NCBI GenBank assembly: GCA_963920575.1
Contig: OY986971.1
Location: 7,690,779 to 7,754,778 of the forward strand
Length of the DNA stretch: 64,000 bases
Direction of reading: 5' to 3'
DNA from: Narthecium ossifragum
Taxonomy: Eukaryota > Streptophyta > Magnoliopsida > Dioscoreales > Nartheciaceae
Part shown: piece after piece, positions 53,414 to 62,918 of the stretch
How the letters are laid out: every line of letters begins with the position of its first letter
Position numbering within the stretch: the stretch's first letter is position 1
Notes under the pieces: generated by a model
What the model was told of the DNA's origin: nothing
Database searches by the model: none
The model's input: the letters and a program-made list of their open reading frames with translations, nothing else
Translations under genes and position numbers: made by a program

Positions 53414-54706
53414 ATGCTCGGAGTCCAAGTCTTGTCCATAGAAACCATCAAACCCTCATCACCAACAGCTCGACACCTCCATTCGCTGCCACTCTCTTTA
53501 CTGGACCAAACAGCATGCAGGATCTTTAACCACAACCTCCTCTTCTACTCCCCTGCGGATGATGATCATGAGATGCCCACCTCCAAGTCCTTCAAGTCAT
53601 CTCTCTCTCAAACCTTGGTGCACTTCTACCCATTAGCCGGAAGGATCAAAGCATCCAAAGACGGCACCCTCCATGTTGCATGCGACGACGAGGGCGCCGT
53701 CTTTGCCGAAGCCCGAGTCGAAGGTACCTCCCTGGATGCATTCCTAAAAGACCCTTCAGTAATCGATGGATTCCCGGAGCTCTTGGTTATAAAGGCTAGC
53801 AGCTTCGAGCTGGACGACCCTCTCGTTGGGGTACAGATAACCACCTTCGAATGTGGTGGTCTCGCCGTGGGCCTCTCCATATCCCATGTTATCGCTGATG
53901 CTGCATCCATGTGCTTGTTCCAACGCGCATGGGCCGACGTCACACGCGGGTTAGCCGTGCAGCCGGAACCACGGTTCGACGCAGCATCAGTGTTGCCACC
54001 TCAGCCTTTTCCGGTTTCAATGGCCAAGGAGTCGTGGCAAACACCGGCGAGCGGAGAGGCTCGCATAGCAATAAGGCGGTTCACTATGGCAGCTGCTGAC
54101 GTGGAGCGGCTTAGAGGGGGAGGGCGAGAGGCACGGCGGCGGCCGACGCGGGTGGTGGCGGTGTCGGCACTTGCATGGCGGTGCATGGTGCGAGCGCGTG
54201 GGGAAACGGTGTGCGCGATGACACTGGCCGCGAGTTTGCATGCGGTGAATCTGCGACGAAGGATGTCCCCAAAGTTGTCCGATGAATCGTTTGGTAACTT
54301 ATGGGTCTCTGCGAGTGCGTCGGGGCCAACTATCGGAGAGACAACTATGGCTTCGATGGTGGCAGGGGAGAATAATTGGCTGTTTGAGGAGAGCATAATG
54401 AAAGCCATGGCTGAAGTAGGGGAGGAGTATGCCAAGAAGAAAGCTGAGGAGAAGCTGAAGGGAGTGGATACCGGGTCTGATCCATGGGTGTTTAGCAGTA
54501 CGTGTGGGATGCCATTCTACAATGTGGACTTTGGACTCGGAGGGCCAGTTTGGGTGGGATGTGCTCTGAGAGACATGAAGGATGTGTGTATACTGGTTGA
54601 TGCGAGAGATGGAAAGGGGATAGAGGTGTGGCTCTGGCTGAAAGAGGAGGAGATGCAGAGGGTTGAAAGGGATCCCGAATTCCTCAAGTACGTGTCTCAT
54701 TATTAG
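53414..54706 (+). CDS. BAHD acyltransferase (vinorine synthase-like), intact
   Basis: The single open frame of 430 residues is the normal size for BAHD enzymes, cytosolic proteins that move an acyl group from acyl-CoA to an alcohol or amine. Motifs in order: LSLLDQ (27-32), FYPLAGR (71-77), the catalytic HVIAD (HxxxD, residues 158-162), SFGNLWVSA, and DFGLG at 372-376, the variant of the structural DFGWG motif with leucine for tryptophan. The start ATG has a good context (CTCCACCATGC) and is followed directly by conserved sequence. No signal peptide or membrane segment is seen. The N-terminal signature suggests clade III (alcohol acyltransferases such as vinorine synthase), but substrate cannot be told. 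It is the only complete host gene in the window. Its promoter region carries a MITE and is partly duplicated upstream. Confidence 0.95.
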   Translation: MLGVQVLSIETIKPSSPTARHLHSLPLSLLDQTACRIFNHNLLFYSPADDDHEMPTSKSFKSSLSQTLVHFYPLAGRIKASKDGTLHVACDDEGAVFAEARVEGTSLDAFLKDPSVIDGFPELLVIKASSFELDDPLVGVQITTFECGGLAVGLSISHVIADAASMCLFQRAWADVTRGLAVQPEPRFDAASVLPPQPFPVSMAKESWQTPASGEARIAIRRFTMAAADVERLRGGGREARRRPTRVVAVSALAWRCMVRARGETVCAMTLAASLHAVNLRRRMSPKLSDESFGNLWVSASASGPTIGETTMASMVAGENNWLFEESIMKAMAEVGEEYAKKKAEEKLKGVDTGSDPWVFSSTCGMPFYNVDFGLGGPVWVGCALRDMKDVCILVDARDGKGIEVWLWLKEEEMQRVERDPEFLKYVSHY

Positions 54707-54724
54707 AAATAGTTCTATACATGT

Positions 54725-54930
54725 ATGTACTTGCATGTCATTGTTTGGTGAGCAGCATGCCATCACGTACTTCGTGGTAGCAATGGAACGAAATAAAGTG
54801 TCATTTAAAAATAGATAGATCTCAGTACGTACTAATTAACATGCATGTAATTGTTGTTTGGTGACCAAGCACCATGCCTAGTCATGGACACGAAGTAAGT
54901 AAAGTGTTATTAAAAAATAGATTGATCCCA
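54725..54930 (+). repeat. Tandem duplication in the BAHD 3' flank with poly(A)-like signals
   Basis: Two diverged copies of ~105-110 bases (starting near 54730 and 54840) share GCATGTCATTGTTTGGTGA-like starts and end in TAAAGTGT(C)ATT and AAAAATAGATagATC. The first contains AATAAAG at 54791 and the second GTAAAGTGTT at 54899. These could be alternative 3' ends of the BAHD transcript. Confidence 0.65.
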
Positions 54931-55026
54931 CATCTGTTGGTTTCTGTTTCAACGTATAAATTTCTTTAGTGCTCCAAATCCTCAAAATCCAATGGGAACA
55001 TCAGGGAGTTTATTCATGTATATACA

Positions 55027-56363
55027 TGTTAGTTAATATAATGGCTAACCAATCAATGATTAACATGTCAGCATAATAAATATGGCCGACAAACTTTCAA
55101 ACCCAATTGGGCGATATCGCTCAAAACAATATCATCGCCCAAAGAACGATATCGCTCAGAGATAAGTTCATCGCCCAATGAACGATATCACTCGGAGATA
55201 AGTTCATCGCCCAATGAACGATATCGCTCAGAGATAAGTTCATCGCTCAAAGAGTAAAATTATCGATCAAGGATGATGATCGTTTTTATAGGAAGAAAAC
55301 ATCAATCAAGAGCGATGACGATCTAAGAGCAAAAGGTGTTGTTAACTAAGAACAATGATCTTCTTTTTATAAGAAGTTTATCGGCCAACAAAATGATTAC
55401 AAATTGTCAACCAAAGACTCAGGTTATCGGCCAAAGACTTTTTCCTCCAAAGACTTAGTTCATTCAAAAACAGCAAGATGTCAGCTTTGGACGAGAAAGA
55501 AACGAAATAAGAGAGAACATCAATACAGAAAGATGACGCTACATACACAAACACACCGACTTGATGCAACCGTCATCGGCCAGAAGCTTATTGCCCAGAC
55601 GCAACCGTCATCGGCCAGAGCAAAGAGTGAAGAAACGAGGAAATGTCGGAGAACATGGGACACGCATCTCATCCAGAGTGAAAGATGGAAAACGATAGAA
55701 AACGTGCTGGACTAAGCAGTTAAACTGCACTAGTATAAATAGTCTTCTTCTTTCACCATGTAACATCTCTCGCAAACCAAACACAGAGCCTGCATGCCTG
55801 GATTTCCTTCTGTTCTTTTATTATGTTTACTGCTCCTGTAAGCTGATTTCTTTAATATAATGGTATCGTTTCTTCAATTCCTAGTTAATCTTTCTTGCTT
55901 TAAATAGTTTAGATTACTGTTTTAGATGGATAATCTAGGCTTAGATAGTTTTGTTTCCTTATTCATTACTTATAGCTTTCTTTAATGTATTTCTTTAGAT
56001 TAATTTAACATTAGGAGCTTTTATTTCATAGATTAGATTAAGTTAATGAAAAGATTTAAATATGTTTTCCCTGGATTTAGTAATTTAGGTTGATCTTTAA
56101 TATTTTATTTAATTGATTTCTTAATCTTAGATAATTTAATGCTTTCAGTAGGTTAATTTAGAATATTTTAAGTTAATCTAGATAAGCAGTTTTAATTAGA
56201 TTATTAAATTAGGTCCAATCTAGGTTTTCATTTAACTTGACATCTCTGATTCGAACGACGTTTGAAGGAGTAGAACTTAACTGCAATCATCAGATATCTA
56301 AGTGTGGAATAGATTTTGACTTTGACTATTTGACCGGTCAACGGTTAGATTTCCATTCTAACA
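55027..56363 (+). repeat. 5' LTR of a gypsy element (family D)
   Basis: It starts TGTTAG and ends CTAACA, a typical inverted LTR terminus, 1337 bp. A TATAAATA box lies at 55734-55741. The primer site follows directly. An array of CGATATCGCTC/CATCGCCC words fills 55100-55270. No right-hand LTR is in the window. Confidence 0.82.
55105..55270. repeat. Short palindrome array in LTR D
   Basis: Units of about 42 bases contain AACGATATCGCTCAGAGAT and AAGTTCATCGCCCAATG, repeated three to four times. GATATC within CGATATCG is palindromic, so this third LTR family also has a palindromic array in its U3/R. Confidence 0.85.
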
Positions 56364-56386
56364 TTTTTTGGCACGCTCGGTGGGAC
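56364..56386 (+). promoter_or_regulatory. Probable primer binding site of element D
   Basis: The sequence TTTTTGGCACGCTCGGTGGG directly follows the LTR end. TTGGCACGC..GGTGGGAC occurs at the LTR boundary of several plant gypsy families. The priming tRNA is not identified here. Confidence 0.6.
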
Positions 56387-56401
56387 CTGTGTCAAGTCTT
56401 T

Positions 56402-57484
56402 ATGGAAATCGGTCAAATTGGACCAGACGGAATGGTCATTACTAGAACTGGTTTAGATACTAACAGTAGCGGTGCAAACGTCGATCACGGCGACGAGCAA
56501 CAAACTCTGAATGTTAATGCAAATGAACCTGTCGTCCCTCCACCCTTCGAGCAACCACATATAGAATATCGAGATAGAGTGGTCTATCGCTCTGTTGAGC
56601 GAGGAAACACATCGGCCAGAGATGGCCTAGATCCAGGAGTTATAACTTCCAACACTACCCAAACTATGATCGATGAAGCTTTATATGCTAATAACCAGCA
56701 AATGGCTAACCACATCACCATAGCTTTAAGGCCTTTTATTGATACCATGCAGACTTTTATCAACACGACCTTGTCACATGCGAATTCTGGGCAGAATGTT
56801 GTTAGGCCGATCATGTCAATGATTCCAATCGACCAAAACACAACTCAGAACAATCGTCCTTTTTCGCCCAATACGGTCATGGGACCTGGTGGTAATAACA
56901 ATTTTGTTCTCTTGCAAAATCCAATGCACAGTCAAAACCTTATCGGTCAAAATAGCCAAGTTGGCCAAACTAGTTCAACCCATCATCGGCCATCGATGAA
57001 CAATGATAATAGCCAAAGACCAAATTTAATCGGTCAAACATCTGGGTTGTTTCCATCGCCAACTCAAATACCTCCTAATGGTGAGGTATTTACTCCTGGA
57101 GGAATGCCAAACAATGGTGTCCCTCCCGCTCAAGGGATACAAGGTAATGTTGTTTCTCCAGCACCTGGAGTGCCAAACAGTGGAGTCCCTCTTAATCAAG
57201 GAATACCAATGGGTGGAGTGCCTCTGGGTGTAGTCGACCATACTCACCCTAATGGCCAGAGCTTTATGTTCCCAAACAATGGCCAAAATATCGGCCAAAA
57301 TAACAACTTGGGTGGTCAAGGCCAATGGTTTTCACAAAATAACTTTGGCCAACTAGGTGGCCAAGGTAATCGGCCAATAGGAAATAATTTTTATAATCAA
57401 AGAGTGGCCGATGGTCAACGGATGGGTGATGTCCCTTATCATAATAACTATCGATCATATGAAGCACCACCACATTATGCTTGA
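56402..57484 (+). CDS. Element D gag, N-terminal glutamine/asparagine-rich part
   Basis: I start at the ATG at 56402 (MEIGQIGPDGMVITRTGLDT) because upstream codons of the same frame lie in the LTR and primer site. The 360-residue product is rich in N, Q, G and P, with repeats of IGQN and GVPxNQGIP type, and has no folded domain that I recognise until the stop at 57482. The long low-complexity region precedes a capsid domain in the same frame after one stop codon, so the full protein is interrupted. Confidence 0.75.
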   Translation: MEIGQIGPDGMVITRTGLDTNSSGANVDHGDEQQTLNVNANEPVVPPPFEQPHIEYRDRVVYRSVERGNTSARDGLDPGVITSNTTQTMIDEALYANNQQMANHITIALRPFIDTMQTFINTTLSHANSGQNVVRPIMSMIPIDQNTTQNNRPFSPNTVMGPGGNNNFVLLQNPMHSQNLIGQNSQVGQTSSTHHRPSMNNDNSQRPNLIGQTSGLFPSPTQIPPNGEVFTPGGMPNNGVPPAQGIQGNVVSPAPGVPNSGVPLNQGIPMGGVPLGVVDHTHPNGQSFMFPNNGQNIGQNNNLGGQGQWFSQNNFGQLGGQGNRPIGNNFYNQRVADGQRMGDVPYHNNYRSYEAPPHYA

Positions 57485-58020
57485 CCACTAAACGAGCAAT
57501 ATGACCAAGTGTATAATAACCCTCTTTATAATCAGGCCGATTTTCTTCAAGAACAAGTCGCTGAGATCTTACAGGAACAAATAGGTTTAGGACGACCAGC
57601 TACTTGTCCAACTTATAGAAAACCTTATCCTGATTGGGTTGACCAAATGTATCCACTTCCTAGGAACTATAAAGTTCCAGAATTCACCAAGTTCTCTGGT
57701 GTAGATGAAATATTGACCATTGAACACATAGGGAAATTCTCCATGCAATGTGGAGAAGTGAACGATTTTATCAAACTTAGGCTATTCCCTAACTCCTTAT
57801 CCAGGGTAGCTTATTCATGATTCATTAAGCTATCGCCCAATTCTATTCAAAATTGGCAGCAGATGGAACATGCGTTCCATTCTCAATTTTATAAGTCAGA
57901 GCCAGAAATAACAATGGCCGATCTAGTTCAGCTGAGGCAGCGGCCAGATGAGAATGCTGAAACATTCTTATAAAGATTTAAAAGAGCGAGAAGCAGGTGT
58001 TTTATCCCCTTGCCTGAAAA
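57485..58020 (+). pseudogene. Element D gag capsid domain, interrupted
   Basis: The frame reads NYKVPEFTKFSGVDEILTIE, HIGKFSMQCGEVNDFIKLRL and FPNSLSRVAYS, then a stop where tryptophan is usual. It continues FIKLSPNSIQNWQQMEHAFH, SEPEITMADLVQLRQRPDEN and RFKRARSRC. This is the capsid (retrotrans_gag) domain of Tat/Retand-type gypsy elements. Three stops are present. The element breaks off at about 58020, and no pol is found. Confidence 0.85.
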
Positions 58021-58192
58021 TTAGAAAATAGGTCCAAGCATTCTTACAAAGATTTAATATCCGGTGTTTGATTGTGTTGGGAAAATGCAAATTAGAAAAT
58101 AGGTCCAAGCATTCTTACAAAGATTTAATATCCGGTGTTTGATTGTGTTGGGAAAATGCAAATTATAAAATAGGTCCAAGCATACATGTGGC
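58021..58192 (+). repeat. 71-base tandem repeat, about 2.4 copies
   Basis: The unit starting TTAGAAAATAGGTCCAAGCA begins at 58021, 58092 and 58163, and the copies are nearly identical. It marks the junction where element D gag ends. Confidence 0.95.
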
Positions 58193-58560
58193 CAAATATC
58201 TAGAGCGGTAATTCGCTCCATCTAATAAGTATTTTAAAAGAAAATTCAAAATTAGAAAGTGGTGGAAGATGAGAAGTGAAATGTCTTATTTTTTTATCAT
58301 ATATATATAGTTCATGCCGTCATTCAAACATAAAAAATTATATCAATTTCATAAATTAGCCTGTTTCCCTCCACTTTCCTATCGCCAAAGAGCCTCTGGC
58401 CTTCATTCAGAAACTTGGTCGGTTGCTCCGACCCCAACCCATCCCTCTACTCTCTTTGCCGCTATCGCATAGGAGAACCCAAACCCATCCTTCTCACTTG
58501 CATTTCCACCCTAGCCATGGCCCTCAAATGCGTTCAAATAAGCCCCCAACGCTACTTTCT
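58193..58560. other. Unassigned stretch with a possible captured 5' exon
   Basis: The AT-rich part is followed by a CT-rich leader-like segment and an ATG at 58517 in good context (CTAGCCATGG). It opens MALKCVQISPQRYFLRQPVH and ends a few codons later. The basic, hydroxylated start could be a transit-peptide beginning of a host gene, but it is too short to identify. Confidence 0.3.
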
Positions 58561-58564
58561 CCGG

Positions 58565-59032
58565 CAGCCGGTTCATGGTATAGAATATTAGGATAAGCAT
58601 TCTTAAGATTTCTGGGGCCTTGACTTGTCTCTTGGTGTTGTGTATGCCAATGCTCGAAGCCGTGCTCAATCACAGGTGACTTCAATATTATTAGCTCCTC
58701 TTCAGAGAAAAGAGAAAAGAGAAAAGAGGGGTTCAACCTTTTAATTTCAATAAAGGAGTCAAGGATTTTTTGGCGTTTCTCTTTTCCTGCGCTCTTCTGG
58801 AGAGGCTAGATCGTGGCATCTGCAATGAAACTTGGAAGAGTGCTTTCCCTGGGTCTTCTATTTGTCACCTCCCTTGCCTTGCTTTTGATCACAACCCCTT
58901 ACTAGATCTTCTCCACTGATTTGGAGCCATAGCACCCTGGCGCATCCCTGTTTCGTCTGGAATCCTTTTGGCTCAAGGGGAAGAATTTTGCTGATCTTGT
59001 TTACCACGCTTGGGCTAGACCACGTACTGGAT
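58565..59032 (+). pseudogene. LINE endonuclease, C-terminal part
   Basis: The plus strand reads ITGDFNIISSSSEK (the GDFN motif of the APE-type endonuclease, at about 58675-58686), then ERLDRGICNETWKSAFPGSS, CLAFDHNPLL (the SDH motif with S changed to F) and, after a frameshift, FRLESFWLKGKNFADLVYHA. This is the nicking endonuclease of a plant L1-type LINE, in several frames. It is cut at 59032 by LTR B3 and continues at 61310. Confidence 0.85.
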
Positions 59033-61309
59033 GTCACGCCCCGCCCCAATTTAATATAAAATAACTCAAATAATTACTGAAAATTTTGACATGACCCTTG
59101 GGCACGGGCACGTGAGATCACTATTACAACATTTCAATCACTAATAAAACATAGCTTTATAACATTTAATCAAAATCTTTATCTCTTTACAACCATTCAC
59201 CACATCTAGGGGCACATACGCCCACAACAATTCAAATAATATAAATGATATTTAAGCCAAATCCACAATATACAATTTTGTTTCATATCCAACATATACA
59301 TGCTTTATCATACATAAGAAAATAGATATAAGAATAAAGTGACTCATCATCCTGAGACAGGACCTCCATGGCCTGCACTGGTCTCTGGCCTACCCAAAGG
59401 TCCTCCTGCACAAAAAAAAACAAAACCTAACACGAATGAGCTCTAAAGCCCAGTAGGAGTCACCAACTAAGACACTGGTGTACACCCACCTATTCTAGTA
59501 TACTGCCCAAGTATGGTCTGGCTAGTATGGGAAAGTCTTACACGCACAGTCGCCGCGTCCGGCCGTCAATACTTGCCCATACCCCTATAGACTCTATACC
59601 CAGCCCCAGTATACTAGTATAGGTACAACATCCTATACTAGTTTACTGATCCTAGTATGATCTGGCTAGTCTGGGTAAGTCTTACACGCACAGTCGCCGC
59701 GTCCGACCGTCAATGCTCGCCCAGACCCCTATAGACTCTATACCGGCCTCAGTTTACTAGTATAGGCAACACATCCTCAATCCGATCACATCCTCAAGTC
59801 ATATCTTCAATCAAATCAAATTCTCAAATCAGATATTTAATCAGATCAAATCCTCCAATCAAATCTTTAATCAGATCGAAGTCCTCATATCAGATCTTTA
59901 ATCAGATCAAATCTTCAACTCAGATCTAGTCATCAACTTAGTCCCTAGCCTCCCTAGACTCTAACTAGTTTAGCTACAGGACCCGACTAGACCCAACCCT
60001 AACCCCAATCCTATCATGTATGCACAAGACAAGAACATAGCAATAAAGCCAATAACAATCATCATAAATTCATACAATACAAAGAGACATCATAGCATAA
60101 CATAGCATCGTATATACACACAACCATCACAACAGAAAAGCATGCACAGCATAGCATTAACACAAAAACACATCAATCCTAGGAGGCAACTCCTACCTCA
60201 AAAGGACAGTCAACGTGCGATCCCTAAGCCCGGGGGTCCACGCCGCGCTTCGACACTCGACCTTCGCTCGAACGATCGTCTAAAGCACACAAAGCAAGAA
60301 CGATCAGGCAGGGCCCTAAAAGAAATTGAAACTACTAGAAATAGATGGCGCTCGAAAAGCCGGTCGAACGACGCGAGAAACATTGAAAATGGGCATCGGA
60401 AGGCTGTGCACAGGGTGCCAGCTAGCGCACCAAGGCAACAGCTGCGCACCAAGGCAGCAGCTGCTCACACGCACAGCATCGCCATCCTCCCCAGGAAGAT
60501 CGCCGGAGCTCGCGCCGGAGCTCCGTCGGATCTCCAAACCAGGGTGCCCAAGCACCTGGTAGACAACTGCCAAAGGAGAAGAGAACCCGTGTGCTGACCC
60601 TAGCACAGGATCCCCAAGAAGGTTGCGCAGCCACGGCTGGGGAAATGGCCGGCCGGAACCTTGCCGGAAACCATGGCAGGGAGGAGGATCAAAGATCCCC
60701 TGCCATGGGTAATGCCGGACAGGGCTCGGAGATAGATGCCCCGGACCACGGGGATCCTTCCTCGGCGCTGCAGTCGCCGAGGGAGGTCCCCAACGCCGTC
60801 CGCAACACCTTCTCCGGCGACCCATCGCCGGAACCCATCTTCTCCCACAAAAACCCGCCGGAAAAACCCACAAAAAGGACGGAAAACAAAGGAAAACGAA
60901 GGATGGAGAAGCTAGAAGCTTACCTAAGCCAAGGAAGACGATATCCGACAGGAGGCTCACCGGATCTACACTTTTCCCGGCGATCTCCACTTCTCTAGCT
61001 CTCGGCTTCTTCCTCCCTTCTTCTCTTCTCCTTCTTCTTCTCCAGCGCCGGCGATCTCCCTTCCTCTCCATCGCCCTCTCGATCTCTCTCTCTTCTCTTG
61101 ATCTCTTTTCTCTCGATTCCCTCTCCCCCGATCTCACTCTCTCTCTCTCTCACTCGGGTTGGCAGCCAAAGAAAGGAGAAGGAGGAGCCTGAATTCTTCT
61201 AGAAAGGGGAGGGGTGGTTTTTGCAGAAAACACCCCGCAAAACGAGAAACTACGCCAAAGCCCTCCAAATTTACATAAAAGCCTGGAATTTTATACTTTG
61301 GCCCTTACA
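59033..61309 (-). repeat. Family B solo LTR (B3), inverted, inside the LINE
   Basis: On the plus strand it begins TGTCACGCCCCGCCCC and ends GGCCCTTACA, 2277 bp, collinear with B1 LTRs in reverse, including both ~148-base repeats (59480-59760), the arginine-rich leader frame (complement of 60950-61080) and a GAGA run. Flanks CTGGA and ACGGA match at only 3 of 5 bases. The LINE continues on the other side, so it is an insertion. Confidence 0.88.
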
Positions 61310-62415
61310 ACGGATCTCGGAAGTTTTCTTTTGCTGGGAGGATCCAAGAGGTCAAAAATGTCGTTAGGCTATGGAACCGCTGCGACGAATCTGACCTCTT
61401 CAAAACTGGTAACTAGACAGAATGATTGTTCGAGATGCTGTACGAGAAGGAAGCTCGGGGGCTCCTCACCGTTGAAGAAGAATTAGAGCTCCGATGTGTA
61501 GAAAACCGACACACAGCTACACTTCTTCAACAAGAGGATTTCGTTAACAGGCGTTTCAGGCAGAAATGGGTTCTCGAGGGCGATAGGATTTCAAGATTTT
61601 TTCACAGCCTCGCCAAGCAACGTCAACATAGGTCAAATGTGTATGAGGTGATTACTGAAGATGGGAGAGTAGTCTCTGACTCAAGACGAGATCTCTACTG
61701 TATCGGTTCAACACTTCAGCTCTCTTTGGACTGCCCTTGATAGCCTAGATGAACTCAACCTTTGTGTCTCTAACTCCAAAGGTTGACAACCCCCGTCGTG
61801 TTTGAGACTATCGACCCATCAGTCTCTGTAACATCAAGTTCAAGATCATCTCTTCAATCTTGGAAAACTGGCTCCGCAGGGTCATTGGCAACCTAGTAGG
61901 ACCTGAGCAATTCACCGCCGGCAGATTTATCTTCGACAATATTTCAGCCGGGCAAAAACTGATGCACTCCCTTCGCCAAGCCCCGAAGACGCGTCCGCTG
62001 ATGGCAGTCAAGGTTGATATCATATCCGCCTATGACTGTGTCAACTGGAGTTTCTCGGATCAGGTGTTGGCAGCCATGGACTTCCCCCAGAGGTTGTGCG
62101 CATGGGTTTCCGGGTCCCTCTCCTCCACTTCTTTCTCTCTCATTAACAAAGGAAGAATCTCTGGCCATTTCCTGGCCTCCCGTGGTCTCCGTCAAGGAGA
62201 CCACATATCTTCTTACTTTTTCATCTTAGTGCAGGAAGTTCTGTCCCTGTTGCTTAAAAGCAATCCTTATAGCCTTAAGAGAGTTAAGTTCTGCTGCGCA
62301 GAAGCAGTCTTCTCCCATTTATTGTACCCTGACGACTGCCTTCTTATTACAAGAGCCTCAGCTGAAGAAGCAAGAAAGATCACTTCCATCTTTGAAGAAT
62401 TCAAATATCTATCAG
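61310..62415 (+). pseudogene. LINE reverse transcriptase, broken
   Basis: It opens with linker sequence (RRFRQKWVLEGDRISRFFHS, LAKQRQHRSNVYEV). After a gap and stops it gives DYRPISLCNIKFKIISSILE, EQFTAGRFIFDNISAGQKLM, VKVDIISAYDCVNWSF, RGLRQGDHISSYFFILV and LYPDDCLLI. The catalytic FADD box is changed to Y-P-D-D and the polymerase motif A (KxDxxKAYD) to VDIISAYD. It is cut at 62415 by an LTR, so the 3' end and the poly(A) are lost. Confidence 0.88.
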
Positions 62416-62918
62416 CGTGAAGACCCGTTCCTCCAACCCGGTCCGACCACATTGGGTCGAGGGTCTGGTTTTGTGGTTTTACTCTGTTGGTCTTGTTTTG
62501 CGATCGATTGATCGCGTTGTTTTAAAGCTCAAGGGCAATTTGGTCAATTACGCATTGGCGGTCGGATTGGAACCCGCGTTGTGCACATACATCCCTTGAT
62601 TGATGTATGTGCTTGTTAAAACCTTAGGCGAGCTTGGGATCGGAAGATCCGAGCTAGGGCGCAATAGTTGGTTTTGGAACAACTGTCAGCCATTCAAGGG
62701 ACGACCGATCGCTCCTGGTGACAATCGATCGGTTTTGGGGTCGGCACCGACGTTGACGTGTCTGGATAAGCACGCGAACCGAGCTAGTCCATTGATCTCT
62801 CTTCCAATTGATCGCTCTGGGAGCGACTGATCGGACTCGGGCTTATATAAACCCGCTAGCTGCTCTGTTTTTCTCTTTTCCTTCTCCTTCCTTCTTCTTC
62901 TCTCCGCTGAGGCTAGGG
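62416..62918 (+). repeat. Family A LTR fragment (A9), sense
   Basis: It starts CGTGAAGACCCGTTCCTCCA (family A start with two changes), has a TATATAA box at 62844-62850, and contains complementary ATCGCTC/GAGCGA words around 62700-62830. It is cut at 62918 by LTR B4. Confidence 0.82.
62844..62850 (+). promoter_or_regulatory. TATA box of LTR A9
   Basis: TATATAA is followed about 25 bases later by a CT-rich leader (TTTTTCTCTTTTCCTTCTCC), the same layout as A3. Confidence 0.6.

Noticed and set aside
59033..61309. CTGGA/ACGGA as a true target duplication of B3
   Set aside because: Only three of five bases agree, so I do not claim it. The insertion is inferred from LINE continuity instead.
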